Assembly: GCF_000282215.1 (NCBI RefSeq)
Contig: NZ_AKJS01000107.1
Span: 1-64,000, forward strand
Origin: Pseudomonas sp. GM21
Lineage (GTDB): Bacteria > Pseudomonadota > Gammaproteobacteria > Pseudomonadales > Pseudomonadaceae
DNA length: 64,000 nucleotides
Direction: 5' to 3'
Shown: positions 16,774 to 25,757 of the stretch, piece by piece
How the letters are laid out: each line of letters starts with the position of its first letter
Numbering within the stretch: position 1 is the stretch's first letter
Made by a program: the position numbers and the translations under genes
The notes under the pieces: model-generated
What the model was told of the DNA's origin: nothing
The model's input: only the letters and a program-made list of their open reading frames with translations
Databases searched by the model: none

Positions 16774-17685
16774 ATGCAGCGAGTCTTCGATGATCTTCAG
16801 CTGGGCAGCATCGAACTGTTTTGCCTGGCGGCCGAGGCCGGGAGCTTTACCGCTGCCGCGCTGGTGGCGGGTGTGACGCCGGCCGCCGTCAGCCGTTCGG
16901 TATCGCGCATGGAAGAACGCCTGGGCGTGCGGCTGTTCGCGCGCACCACCCGTAGCGTGAAGTTGACCGACAGTGGCCGCCGGTATTACGAAGAATGTCG
17001 TCAGGCATTGGCACAACTGGTCGAGGCGCAACGCGAGGTCATGGGCCAGCAGCAACAACCGTCCGGCACGTTGCGGATCAGTATCCCCACGACGTATGCA
17101 CACCACCGGATCTTGCCGTTGCTACCGGCGTTTCGGGCGCGCTTTCCCGAGGTAAAGGTCGAGTCGCACATCAGCAATCGCAATATCGATTTCGTTGGCG
17201 AGGGCTATGACATGGCCATCCGCGTACGAGCAATTCCGGACTCAGGCTTGATCGCCCGACATCTGGAGGACGCTGCGTTGGTGCTGATCGCCAGTCCCGA
17301 TTACCTAATGCGAGCGGGCGTTCCACAAACCCTGGACGACCTGGCGCAACACGAATGCATTCAATACGAACTGCCCAGCAGCGGCCGGCGAATTGCCTGG
17401 TTGTTCAATGACAACGGCACACCGCGGGAGATTCTCGCCGAGGGCAATCTCAGCTGCTCCGACGATGTGCTCGGCGGCGTGACCCTGGCCAAACACGGGG
17501 CAGGACTGTTTCAGACGTACCGGTTTATCGTCGAAAACGAACTGGCCGATGGCTCGCTGGTGGAGGTGTTGAAGCCGTACAACGGACGTTCACGACCGTT
17601 CACGTTGCTGTATCCGCAAAGCCGCCATGTGCCCCTGAAGTTGCGCGCCTTTATCGATTTCCTGATTGAGCATCTGCCCCGATAA
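16774..17685 (+). CDS. LysR-family transcriptional regulator
   Basis: A 303-residue regulator with a winged helix at the N-terminus (FCLAAEAGSFTAAALVAGVTPAAVSRSVSRMEERLGVRLF, in two stretches) and a LysR substrate-binding domain from about residue 90. It resembles the CrgA/DsdC-like branch often annotated only as LysR. It precedes the quinate genes in the same direction, so it could regulate them, but LysR genes usually lie divergent from their targets. Confidence 0.87.
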   Translation: MQRVFDDLQLGSIELFCLAAEAGSFTAAALVAGVTPAAVSRSVSRMEERLGVRLFARTTRSVKLTDSGRRYYEECRQALAQLVEAQREVMGQQQQPSGTLRISIPTTYAHHRILPLLPAFRARFPEVKVESHISNRNIDFVGEGYDMAIRVRAIPDSGLIARHLEDAALVLIASPDYLMRAGVPQTLDDLAQHECIQYELPSSGRRIAWLFNDNGTPREILAEGNLSCSDDVLGGVTLAKHGAGLFQTYRFIVENELADGSLVEVLKPYNGRSRPFTLLYPQSRHVPLKLRAFIDFLIEHLPR

Positions 17686-17739
17686 ACGCCGAAACTGTCC
17701 GATCACCGCCCACAAATCACGGCCGAAACATCTCTTCAA

Positions 17740-17766
17740 TTGACCAAACTAACTAGCTAGTACAAT
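17740..17766 (+). promoter_or_regulatory. Candidate promoter of the aroQ operon with an embedded palindrome
   Basis: TTGACC (17740-17745) and TACAAT (17761-17766) look like -35 and -10 hexamers with a short 15-base spacer. The 10-base palindrome ACTAGCTAGT (17752-17761) fills the right half of the spacer. This is where a TetR-type repressor would act, and a TetR gene lies within the cluster. The assignment is by inspection only. Confidence 0.5.
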
Positions 17767-17825
17767 TTATCTCCACAGGCTGAAACGACAGCCGATTCCA
17801 AAAACAATAAGTGGAGAGACCCTCG

Positions 17826-18266
17826 ATGCCCCCTATCGTTCTGGTGCTCAACGGCCCGAACCTGAACCTGCTCGGCACCCGTGAACCGGCGACTTATGGT
17901 CACGAAACCCTGGCAGACATCTCTGCGCTGTGCGGACGTGCCGCTGAAGAATTCGGCCTGGCCGTGGAGTTTCGCCAGACTAACCACGAAGGTGAGTTGC
18001 TCGACTGGATTCACGCCGCTCGCGGTCGTTGCGCCGGGATTGTGATCAATCCGGCCGCGTGGACTCACACCTCGGTGGCGATCCGCGACGCCCTCGTCGC
18101 CAGCGAACTGCCCGTGATCGAAGTTCACCTGTCGAACGTCCACGCTCGTGAGCCTTTCCGGCATCACTCGTTCGTCTCGGCCATCGCCACCGCCGTGCTG
18201 GCCGGCTTCGGCAGCCTCGGCTATCGCCTGGCGCTTGAGCATTTCAGTCTGCAATTGAAGAGGTGA
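17826..18266 (+). CDS. aroQ: 3-dehydroquinate dehydratase, type II
   Basis: A 146-residue type II dehydroquinase with the family markers [15 protein letters not shown] (active-site arginine and tyrosine loop), [27 protein letters not shown] and [17 protein letters not shown]. It interconverts 3-dehydroquinate and 3-dehydroshikimate. Its neighbours are catabolic, so it probably serves quinate breakdown rather than aromatic biosynthesis. The ATG at 17826 follows GGAGAG; a GTG at 17811 is less likely. Confidence 0.93.
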   Translation: MPPIVLVLNGPNLNLLGTREPATYGHETLADISALCGRAAEEFGLAVEFRQTNHEGELLDWIHAARGRCAGIVINPAAWTHTSVAIRDALVASELPVIEVHLSNVHAREPFRHHSFVSAIATAVLAGFGSLGYRLALEHFSLQLKR

Positions 18267-18271
18267 ACGCG

Positions 18272-19126
18272 ATGACTCAGCACAACACCGTATTGGCCGG
18301 GCTGATCGGCGCCGGCATTCAGGCGTCCCGCACACCCGCGATGCACGAGCACGAAGGCGACGCGCAGGGCATGCGTTACCTCTATCGCTTGATCGACCTG
18401 GATCAGTTGCAGCTCGATAGCAGTGCCCTGCCCGACCTGCTGATGGCGGCCGAGCGCATGAGTTTCACCGGGCTGAACATCACCTTCCCGTGCAAGCAGG
18501 CGATCATCCCGTTGCTCGACGAACTGTCGCCTGAAGCGCGCGGCATCGGCGCGGTGAATACCGTGGTGTTGAAAGACGGCAAACGCATCGGCCACAACAC
18601 CGATTGCCTGGGTTTTGCCGAAGGTTTTCGCCGGGGCTTGAAGGACGCTGCCCGTGAGCATGTCGTACAAATGGGTGCCGGAGGCGCAGGCGCGGCAGTG
18701 GCCCACGCGCTATTGAGCGAAGGCGTACAACTGCTGAGTATTTTCGACGTGGAAATCAGCCGGGCGCAGGCCCTGGCGGACAACCTCAATCAGCATTTTG
18801 GCGCCGGCCGAGCGGTGTCCGGGCATGAGTTGCCAAGCACCATGGCCCAAGCGGATGGTTTAGTGAATACCACGCCCATGGGCATGAAAAAACTGCCGGG
18901 AATGCCGGTGCCGGTGGAGTTGCTTCGCCCCGAGTTGTGGGTGGCGGAGATCGTTTACTTCCCGCTGGAAACCGAATTGTTGCGCAATGCTCGCGCCCTT
19001 GGTTGCCGCACCCTGGATGGCGGCAACATGGCGGTGTTTCAGGCGGTGAAGGCGTTTGAATTGATCAGCGGCGTGGTGCCGGATGCGCAGCGAATGCTCG
19101 CGCATTTCCAGAGCATGAATGGCTGA
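18272..19126 (+). CDS. Quinate/shikimate dehydrogenase, NAD-preferring type
   Basis: A 284-residue AroE-superfamily enzyme. The substrate loop reads SRTPAMH rather than the SxSPxxH of biosynthetic AroE, the catalytic lysine sits in NITFPCKQAI, and the aspartate in HNTDCLGF. After the glycine-rich GAGGAG the second strand ends IFDVEISRA: an aspartate where NADP enzymes have a basic NRTxxR motif, which favours NAD. Both features recall the C. glutamicum quinate/shikimate dehydrogenase. It starts 5 bases after aroQ; a GTG at 18263 overlapping aroQ is an alternative start. Confidence 0.85.
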   Translation: MTQHNTVLAGLIGAGIQASRTPAMHEHEGDAQGMRYLYRLIDLDQLQLDSSALPDLLMAAERMSFTGLNITFPCKQAIIPLLDELSPEARGIGAVNTVVLKDGKRIGHNTDCLGFAEGFRRGLKDAAREHVVQMGAGGAGAAVAHALLSEGVQLLSIFDVEISRAQALADNLNQHFGAGRAVSGHELPSTMAQADGLVNTTPMGMKKLPGMPVPVELLRPELWVAEIVYFPLETELLRNARALGCRTLDGGNMAVFQAVKAFELISGVVPDAQRMLAHFQSMNG

Positions 19127-19162
19127 GTGGATGCAGTGAGGGGGCAATCCCCTCACTGCATA

Positions 19163-19840
19163 TCAAGCCTGCAGGTAGCGCAACACCGACTCGCAAATCA
19201 TCGCCCGATGACGCTGCTTGATGGCTTCATCCGGCAAGTCGATCTGAAAAATCTCACCGAAGGTATGACGGTTCGACACGCGATAGAAGCAGAACGAACT
19301 GATCAACAGATGCACATCCAGCGCATCAAGTCCGCTTCGGAATACGCCCTCCTCGGCACCGCGACGCAAAATCTCGCCCAGTGAATCGAGGAGCGTATTG
19401 TTCATCGCCTTGATCGCATCGGAGCGCTTCACGAATTCAGCGTTGTGAATGTTCTCGATGCTGACGATGCGCACGAAATCGACATTGCGATCATGGTGGT
19501 CGAACGTGAACTCAACCAGACGACGAATCGCCTCGACCGGCGCCAGCTCGGTCAGGAGCAGACGGTTTTCGGTGCTGCGAATGTCTCCGTAGAGCTTTTC
19601 CAGCACTTCAACGTACAGCTGCTCTTTACTGCCGAAGTAGTAATAGATCATGCGTTTTGAGGTGTGGATGCGCTCGGCGATTGCATCGACGCGAGCCCCG
19701 GAAAGTCCCTGCTGGACGAACTCGACAATCGCCTCTTGAAGGATGTTCTCGCGGGTCTTTTCCGGATTGTTTTTGCGGCTTTTGCGAGGCTCGACGAGGG
19801 GTTCGCCGGGCACTGCGGAGCGTTCAGAAGTCATTGTCAT
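19163..19840 (-). CDS. TetR-family regulator of the quinate/shikimate cluster
   Basis: A 225-residue TetR regulator. The DNA-binding domain covers about residues 28-75 (NILQEAIVEFVQQGLSGARV, then HTSKRMIYYYFGSKEQLY). The C-terminal ligand domain is of the RutR/AcrR-like C-terminal type. It is convergent with the dehydrogenase gene and precedes no other gene on its strand, 103 bases downstream of quiC. Control of the neighbouring catabolic genes is inferred from position. An ATG at 19834 is an alternative start. Confidence 0.88.
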   Translation of the reverse strand: MTMTSERSAVPGEPLVEPRKSRKNNPEKTRENILQEAIVEFVQQGLSGARVDAIAERIHTSKRMIYYYFGSKEQLYVEVLEKLYGDIRSTENRLLLTELAPVEAIRRLVEFTFDHHDRNVDFVRIVSIENIHNAEFVKRSDAIKAMNNTLLDSLGEILRRGAEEGVFRSGLDALDVHLLISSFCFYRVSNRHTFGEIFQIDLPDEAIKQRHRAMICESVLRYLQA

Positions 19841-19943
19841 TGCGGGCTCACGGCCATCACTGCACAGGCTGGCGATTATGGGCCGCGCCGCACAGCGAAG
19901 GAAGCCGTGCGGCAGCGGTTTGTGATCGACGCTTACGATTTTC

Positions 19944-21845
19944 CTACAACTTGGCCTGACGAATGGCCCCGCTGCGGGATTTGGCCATCGCCGCCAGTCG
20001 AACCGCGACGTTGGCCGCGCCGTAACCAGCATAGCCGTTCTTGCGCTGAATGATTTCAAAGAAGAACCGCCCTTCGAACGGCTCGGTGTACACATGAAAC
20101 AGCTCGCCGCCCTGGGCATCGCGGTCGTACAGAACGTTGTAATAGGCCAGTTCGCTGAGGAATTCGTCATCGAAGTCGAAGCGCGCGGCGAGGTCATCGT
20201 AGTAATTGAGCGGGATATCCAGCAACGGCACGCCCGCCTCTTTCGCCCGGCTGACTTGGGCAAAGATGTCATCACAATCAAACGCGATGTGATGCACACC
20301 AGAACCGCGATAACTCGACAGCGCATGTGAGATTGCGGTGTTGCGGTTCTCGGAAATGTTCAACGGCAAGCGGATCGAACTATCACGGCTGCGTAGCGCG
20401 CGACTTTTTACCAGGCCGTACGGGTCGGGCAACACCACTTCGTCATCGGCTTCGAAATCCAGCAAGCTCTTGTAGAACAGCACCCAACTGTCGAGGCTGT
20501 CGGCTGGCAATGCCATGGCCATGTGGTCGATACGCTTGAGGCCGCCACTGGACACGGCGGCTGGGTCCAGATTGAAGTCGGTGCCGTAGACGTCAGCGTC
20601 CTGGTCCACCAGATAAATCAGGCTGCCATCCGGTGCACGTACCGCCGCCAATTCCAATTCATTGGGGCCAACCAGTCCGCGATACGGCTGACCTTTGTAA
20701 GCCACGGCCCGTGCCAGCGCGCTCGCACTGTCTTTGACTCGCACGGCGGTGGCGCACAGCGACGGACCATGCGCTTCGAAAAAGCTGTGGGCGAACGAGT
20801 AAGGCTCAGAGTTGAGGATCAGGTTGATATCGCCCTGGCGCAGCAGGCTTACGCTCTTGGAGCGATGTTGCCCGGCCTTGACGAAACCCAGGCGCTCCAG
20901 CCAATGGGAGAGCTTGGCGCCGAGGCTTTCGTCCACGGCGAATTCCAGAAACTCGACGCCGTTGTATTCGCTGGCTTTCGGTGTCTCGAACAAAATTTCC
21001 GGGTGGCCGGCAGGTTTGGCTTCTTGCGCCAGACGCTCGCGGGTTTTCTCTTCGAGGTACAGCAACGAACGCAAACCGTCAGCGGCATTGGCCCGAGGGG
21101 GCGCGGCGCGGAAACCGTCGTTGAAGATTTCCAGCGACAGCGGCCCGGTGTAGCCGCTCTTGATGATCGGTGCGAGGAACCCCGGCAAATCGAATTCGCC
21201 CTGACCCGGAAAGCAGCGAAAATGCCGGCTCCACTCCAGAACGTCCATGGCCAGGATCGGCGCGTCGGCCATTTGCACGAAGAAAATCTTGTCGCCAGGA
21301 ATCTCGGCGATGGCACTCGGATCGCCCTTGAGAGACAGGGTGTGAAAGCTGTCGAGCAACACGCCGAGGTTCGGGTGATCGGCCTGACGGACGATGTTCC
21401 ACACCTGTTGATAAGTGTTCACATGCCGGCCCCAAGCCAGGGCTTCGTAACCGATCCGCAGACCACGCGCGCCCGCGCGTTCGGCCAGCAGGCGCAAGTC
21501 GTCGACGAGGATTTGCTCATCGCCGACAGAATCGGCGGACGCGTTACTGCACACTAACACCAGGTCGGTGCCCAGTTCCTGCATCAAGTCGAACTTGCGC
21601 TCGGCCCGTTCCAGATTGCGCGGCAGTCGGTCACGGCGGCAACCTTCGAAGTCGCGGAACGGTTGAAACAGTGTGATCGCGATCCCGAGATCGGCGCACA
21701 TCTGTTTGACCTCCCGTGGGCTACCGTCGTAGTAGAGAAGGTCATTCTCGAAAATCTCCACCCCGTCAAAACCGGCGGCTGCAATGGCTTCGAGTTTTTC
21801 CGGCAGGGTACCGCTCAAGGAAACGGTGGCAATGGAACGCTGCAT
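19944..21845 (-). CDS. quiC: 3-dehydroshikimate dehydratase QuiC, two-domain form
   Basis: A 633-residue fusion. The N-terminal xylose-isomerase-like TIM barrel (about 1-280) carries the metal ligands E134, D165, H168, Q191 and E239 and converts 3-dehydroshikimate to protocatechuate. The C-terminal half (about 290-633) is a 4-hydroxyphenylpyruvate dioxygenase-like vicinal-oxygen-chelate domain and keeps a full metal triad H441, H519, E597. This is the bacterial QuiC1/QsuB architecture. GGGAG lies seven bases before the ATG. The product enters the beta-ketoadipate pathway. Confidence 0.95.
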   Translation of the reverse strand: MQRSIATVSLSGTLPEKLEAIAAAGFDGVEIFENDLLYYDGSPREVKQMCADLGIAITLFQPFRDFEGCRRDRLPRNLERAERKFDLMQELGTDLVLVCSNASADSVGDEQILVDDLRLLAERAGARGLRIGYEALAWGRHVNTYQQVWNIVRQADHPNLGVLLDSFHTLSLKGDPSAIAEIPGDKIFFVQMADAPILAMDVLEWSRHFRCFPGQGEFDLPGFLAPIIKSGYTGPLSLEIFNDGFRAAPPRANAADGLRSLLYLEEKTRERLAQEAKPAGHPEILFETPKASEYNGVEFLEFAVDESLGAKLSHWLERLGFVKAGQHRSKSVSLLRQGDINLILNSEPYSFAHSFFEAHGPSLCATAVRVKDSASALARAVAYKGQPYRGLVGPNELELAAVRAPDGSLIYLVDQDADVYGTDFNLDPAAVSSGGLKRIDHMAMALPADSLDSWVLFYKSLLDFEADDEVVLPDPYGLVKSRALRSRDSSIRLPLNISENRNTAISHALSSYRGSGVHHIAFDCDDIFAQVSRAKEAGVPLLDIPLNYYDDLAARFDFDDEFLSELAYYNVLYDRDAQGGELFHVYTEPFEGRFFFEIIQRKNGYAGYGAANVAVRLAAMAKSRSGAIRQAKL

Positions 21846-21897
21846 ATTTCGACTCCCGGTGGTGGAGACAATCTTGTTATCGATATCGCACGCTTTA

Positions 21898-22030
21898 TGT
21901 AGCAGCTGGCGAAGCCTGCGTCCGGCTGCGAAGCAGTCGTGAATTCAGGCGACGCGGTCATACAGGTAAACCGCGTGCACAGGGTTTACGACTGCTTCGC
22001 AGCCGGACGCAGGCTTCGCCAGCTGCTACA
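21898..22030. repeat. Inverted repeat with perfect 43-bp arms
   Basis: Arms at 21898-21940 and 21988-22030 are exact reverse complements, each containing TGTAGCAGCTGGCGAAGCCT. The 47-base centre holds a second small stem (ACGCGG with CCGCGT). It belongs to a repeat family different from the GTGGGAGC type. It lies in the 411-base gap between quiC and the MFS gene, which also has to contain both divergent promoters. Confidence 0.9.
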
Positions 22031-22256
22031 AGGATCGCGTTTAACGAGGGGGAATTATTGGCCTGGCGGAATCGCACAGCAATGCAAAGTGTACTATCCG
22101 GTTAGTTTTGCGTGCGATTATCGAACAGAATGGCCTTTGGCGAATTGACGATTTTTTGTCCACTCCGCAACATTTACTCACATTGAGCCCGATCATGAAC
22201 CTCGGGCCCGGTTACCAAAGACCCGGAACACCACATAAAAAGAATCGGTGGACTAC

Positions 22257-23597
22257 ATGACTCCTTCTCAAAGTTCTCCCGTGGAGCACTCCTCCATGAC
22301 TCCTGCCAACGACAGCATCGGCGACAAGATCCGCGGCGCCATGGCAGTCGGCAAAACCCGTTGGGGCATGCTGGCGCTGGTGTTTTTCGCAACGACACTG
22401 AACTACATCGACCGTGCCGCCCTGGGCGTCATGCAGCCCATCCTCGCCAAGGAAATGAGCTGGACGGCGATGGACTACGCCAACATCAACTTCTGGTTCC
22501 AGGTCGGCTACGCCATCGGTTTCGTGCTGCAAGGCCGGTTGATCGACCGGGTCGGCGTCAAGCGCGTGTTCTTCTGCGCCGTGCTGCTCTGGAGTATCGC
22601 CACCGGCGCCCACGGCCTGGCCACTTCGGCCGTCGGCTTTATGGTCTGCCGATTCATCCTCGGCCTGACGGAAGCCGCCAACTACCCCGCCTGCGTGAAG
22701 ACCACGCGCCTGTGGTTCCCGGCCGGCGAACGCGCCGTGGCCACCGGCATCTTCAATGCCGGCACCAACGTCGGTGCGATGTTCACCCCGATGCTGTTGC
22801 CGCTGATCCTTCAGGTCTGGGGCTGGCAAGCTGCGTTCCTGTGCATGGCGGCACTGGGCGCGATCTGGTTGCTGTTCTGGGGCTTGAAGTATTTCAACCC
22901 GGAAGATCACCCGAGCGTCAAACAATCGGAACTGGACTACATCCAGAAAGAAGTCGAGCCGGAACAGGCCCGCGTGCCGTTCTCGAAAATCCTGCGCATG
23001 CGCGGCACCTGGGCCTTCGCCCTCGCCTACTCGATGACTGCACCGGTGTTCTGGTTCTACCTGTATTGGCTGCCGCCGTTCCTCAATCAGCAATACAACC
23101 TGGGGATCAACGTGACCCAGATGGGTATTCCGCTGATCATCATCTACCTGACGGCAGACTTCGGCAGTGTCGGTGGCGGGATCCTCTCCTCGTTCCTGAT
23201 CGGCCGCGGGGTCAACCCGATCAAGGCGCGATTGATGTCCATGTTCCTGTTCGCCTGCTGCATCATCGGCGTGGTCATGGCGGCCGGTTCGAGCAGTCTG
23301 TGGGTCGCGGTGGCCGCCATCTCCCTGGCCATCGGCGCGCACCAGGCCTGGACCGCGAATATCTGGAGCCTGGTGATGGACTACACGCCTAAACACATGA
23401 TGAGTACGGTATTTGGTTTTGGCGGCATGTGCGCAGCCATCGGCGGGATGTTCATGACGCAGTTGGTCGGCCACATTCTGACCGTCACCAACAACAACTA
23501 CACCGTGCTGTTCACCCTGATCCCGGCGATGTACTTCATTGCCCTGATCTGGATGTACTTCATGGCACCGCGCAAGATTCCTGCCGTTACCGAATAA
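22257..23597 (+). CDS. MFS anion:cation symporter, probable quinate/shikimate-pathway carrier
   Basis: A 446-residue MFS protein with twelve helices. It has the opening of the anion:cation symporter family (WGMLALVFFATTLNYIDRAALGV), the loop motif GRLIDRVGVKRVF and FILGLTEAANYPACVK. Members take up hexuronates, galactonate, phthalate and quinate-like acids. Its place beside quiC suggests quinate, shikimate or dehydroshikimate. The ATG at 22257 follows GGTGG; an ATG at 22296 is possible. Confidence 0.85.
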   Translation: MTPSQSSPVEHSSMTPANDSIGDKIRGAMAVGKTRWGMLALVFFATTLNYIDRAALGVMQPILAKEMSWTAMDYANINFWFQVGYAIGFVLQGRLIDRVGVKRVFFCAVLLWSIATGAHGLATSAVGFMVCRFILGLTEAANYPACVKTTRLWFPAGERAVATGIFNAGTNVGAMFTPMLLPLILQVWGWQAAFLCMAALGAIWLLFWGLKYFNPEDHPSVKQSELDYIQKEVEPEQARVPFSKILRMRGTWAFALAYSMTAPVFWFYLYWLPPFLNQQYNLGINVTQMGIPLIIIYLTADFGSVGGGILSSFLIGRGVNPIKARLMSMFLFACCIIGVVMAAGSSSLWVAVAAISLAIGAHQAWTANIWSLVMDYTPKHMMSTVFGFGGMCAAIGGMFMTQLVGHILTVTNNNYTVLFTLIPAMYFIALIWMYFMAPRKIPAVTE

Positions 23598-23616
23598 AGA
23601 AAGGTCACCACAATCC

Positions 23617-23708
23617 CTGTGGGAGCGAGCCTGCTCGCGAAAGCGTACTGTCATTCAACATCGGCGTTGACTGACCTGACGCCTTCGCGAACAGGCTCGC
23701 TCCCACAG
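23617..23708. repeat. REP inverted pair after the MFS gene
   Basis: CTGTGGGAGCGAGCCTGCTC starts at 23617, and its near-complement ends at 23708. It separates two convergent genes and may help end transcription from both. Confidence 0.85.
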
Positions 23709-23721
23709 TTCGTTTGGCAGT

Positions 23722-24600
23722 TTATCGACGACTCTGCTGCCACGCTGCCGCCAAACCGCTGCAGCAAATCACCGCGATCCCGACCACGGTGGTCAGGGTC
23801 GGCGTGTGGGAAAACAGCAGCCAGCCCAGCAGACCGGCAAACACAATCTGGCAATAGCCGAAGGGTGCCAGCAGCGCAGGCGCGGCGTAGCGGAACGCCT
23901 GAGTCAGAAACAAGTGAGCCGTCATCCCGCAAGCCCCCAAGGCCACCATCAGCAAGCCGTGCCCAAAGGTTGGCATTTGCCAGAAGAACGGCACCAGCAC
24001 ACACATCACCAAGGTGTTGCACAGGCCGGCGAAGAAGTTACTGGTAGTCGGGCTGTCGATGTTGCTGAGCTTGCGGGTGAGCAATTGATAGAAGCAGAAA
24101 AACAGCGCCGAGCAGAACGGCAACAGCACCGCAGGCGTGAACAGATCACCGCCTGGGTGGACGATGATCAATACGCCGATAAACCCACAAATCACCGCGA
24201 TCCACTGGCCACGGGTGACGTGCTCACCCAGCAACGGCACCGACAACGCAGTGACCAGCACCGGCGCAAGAAAGTTGACCGCCGTGGCTTCGGCCAACGG
24301 GATGTATTGCAAACCAGTGGTGAAAAACAGACTGGTGCCCAACAGACACAGCGCTCTCATTGTCTGCAGCAAAGGCCGCTTGGTACGCAGCACGCCCAAT
24401 CCGGATTGCGGCAGAAAAATCCCGGCCATCAACAAGGTGTGAACCACATAACGCGCCCAAACGATCATGACCATCGGGTAAAAGCCCAAGAGGTATTTCG
24501 ATATCGCGTCATGGCTGGAAAATAGGAAGGTGGCAAGAACGATCAGCAAAATCCCTTTGAAGGGGCGATTTACGCCGGAGAGCGGGGTGCTGACGGTCAT
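23722..24600 (-). CDS. DMT-superfamily (EamA) transporter
   Basis: A 292-residue protein with ten membrane helices made of two EamA repeats: the first near residues 15-145 (FLFSSHDAISKYLLG at its start), the second near 155-285. AAGGGA lies before the ATG at 24600. The IclR gene sits 140 bases upstream on the same strand and might control it. The substrate is unknown. Confidence 0.87.
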   Translation of the reverse strand: MTVSTPLSGVNRPFKGILLIVLATFLFSSHDAISKYLLGFYPMVMIVWARYVVHTLLMAGIFLPQSGLGVLRTKRPLLQTMRALCLLGTSLFFTTGLQYIPLAEATAVNFLAPVLVTALSVPLLGEHVTRGQWIAVICGFIGVLIIVHPGGDLFTPAVLLPFCSALFFCFYQLLTRKLSNIDSPTTSNFFAGLCNTLVMCVLVPFFWQMPTFGHGLLMVALGACGMTAHLFLTQAFRYAAPALLAPFGYCQIVFAGLLGWLLFSHTPTLTTVVGIAVICCSGLAAAWQQSRR

Positions 24601-24740
24601 ATGGGTTCCCTTGTGCCTGGCGAATTCCAATAATTTAGAACCTGGTTCCAGATTCCTATACAAGCATAAGCCGAAAGTGTTCGAACAACGCACGGTTTTC
24701 CGATGAACAGAGTTCACATTGGAGTGGGGGTATGTCCGAG

Positions 24741-25517
24741 TTAACTGAACAACTCTGAAGCAAGGCTCGCTGCCGACAACTCTTGGGCAAACGCCAACAA
24801 CAGCGGTGCCAATTCATGCAGCCGCGCCCCGGGCATGCGCGCACTGGGTCCGGCTATGCTCAACACCCCGATTACCCGCCCTTCGCTCGGGTGTCGCACC
24901 ACGGCAGCAATGGCCGAGGTGCCCACCGCCGAACTCTCTTCAACCCAGGCGTAACCCTGTTCGCGCGCCAGACGCAGACGCTCCAGCAGTTCAATATTGG
25001 AACGTGGCGCATTCGGCCCCAGGTCCTTCGGCCGCTCATCGCCCTGACGCTCTACCAGCGACAACGCTTCGGCATCGCTCATGCACGCCAGCCACGCGTG
25101 GCCCGACGCGGTATAGAACAACGGCGCATCGCGGCCCATGTCCGGGTCGTATCGCAGGCCGGACCGCGCGCCTTGAGACTTGGCGATCCAGATCTGCCGC
25201 TCGCCTTCAATGACGCCCAGGCGCACCAGTTCACCGGTTTCCTCCGCCAGGCGATCCAGCACCGGCTGCACGATATCCGCACCACTGCCCGCCAGATAAC
25301 GAAACCCCATCGCCACCAGTTTGGTCGACAGGTGATAGCGCAGGTTATCCGGATTCTGCCGCACGTAACCCAAGCGGATCAGCTCGGCAAGCAAGCGATG
25401 GGTCGCGCTTTTAGGGATGTCCAGTTGCTCTGCCAACGTCTGCATCGGCAGACCCCGAGGGTCACTGGTAAGACTTTCCAGCACGCTGAAAACACGTTCG
25501 ATCTGACTGCCGGCCAT
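24741..25517 (-). CDS. IclR-family transcriptional regulator
   Basis: A 258-residue regulator. The N-terminal winged helix (IERVFSVLESL through LDIPKSATHRLLAEL) is followed by the IclR effector domain with TASGHAWLA and YAWVEESSAVGTSAIAAVV. The start at 25517 gives the family's usual length; the frame stays open much further upstream without similarity. It may regulate the EamA gene downstream. Confidence 0.9.
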   Translation of the reverse strand: MAGSQIERVFSVLESLTSDPRGLPMQTLAEQLDIPKSATHRLLAELIRLGYVRQNPDNLRYHLSTKLVAMGFRYLAGSGADIVQPVLDRLAEETGELVRLGVIEGERQIWIAKSQGARSGLRYDPDMGRDAPLFYTASGHAWLACMSDAEALSLVERQGDERPKDLGPNAPRSNIELLERLRLAREQGYAWVEESSAVGTSAIAAVVRHPSEGRVIGVLSIAGPSARMPGARLHELAPLLLAFAQELSAASLASELFS

Positions 25518-25757
25518 GGGAGATTCCACACACAATTTGCCTGATTCTAGAAGATGAACCGGATAACGCGAAATCTGGAACTCAACGGTCGATAAGTAGT
25601 GGCCATTAACCCATTCCATAAAAACCCGTCGCCTTAAGGAATTCGACGGGCTATCCATGTTCCTACAGGGGCACACACAGAATCCCGGACGACCGGACTG
25701 GCGTCGTTCCACCGCACCAGCAACACTCATCTCCACGGACAATCAGAGGATTCCCAC

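Noticed and set aside
17811-17825. GTG at 17811 as the aroQ start
   Set aside because: It overlaps the GGAGAG ribosome binding site and would add five residues not seen in the family opening [12 protein letters not shown].
19163-20326. 387-codon frame that includes the TetR regulator
   Set aside because: The first 160 codons are out-of-frame antisense-like text over quiC; the TetR gene starts at 19840.
22212-23654. 480-codon open frame antisense to the MFS carrier gene
   Set aside because: It mirrors the carrier gene, is rich in His, Gln, Arg and Asp as antisense frames in GC-rich DNA are, and has no domain features.
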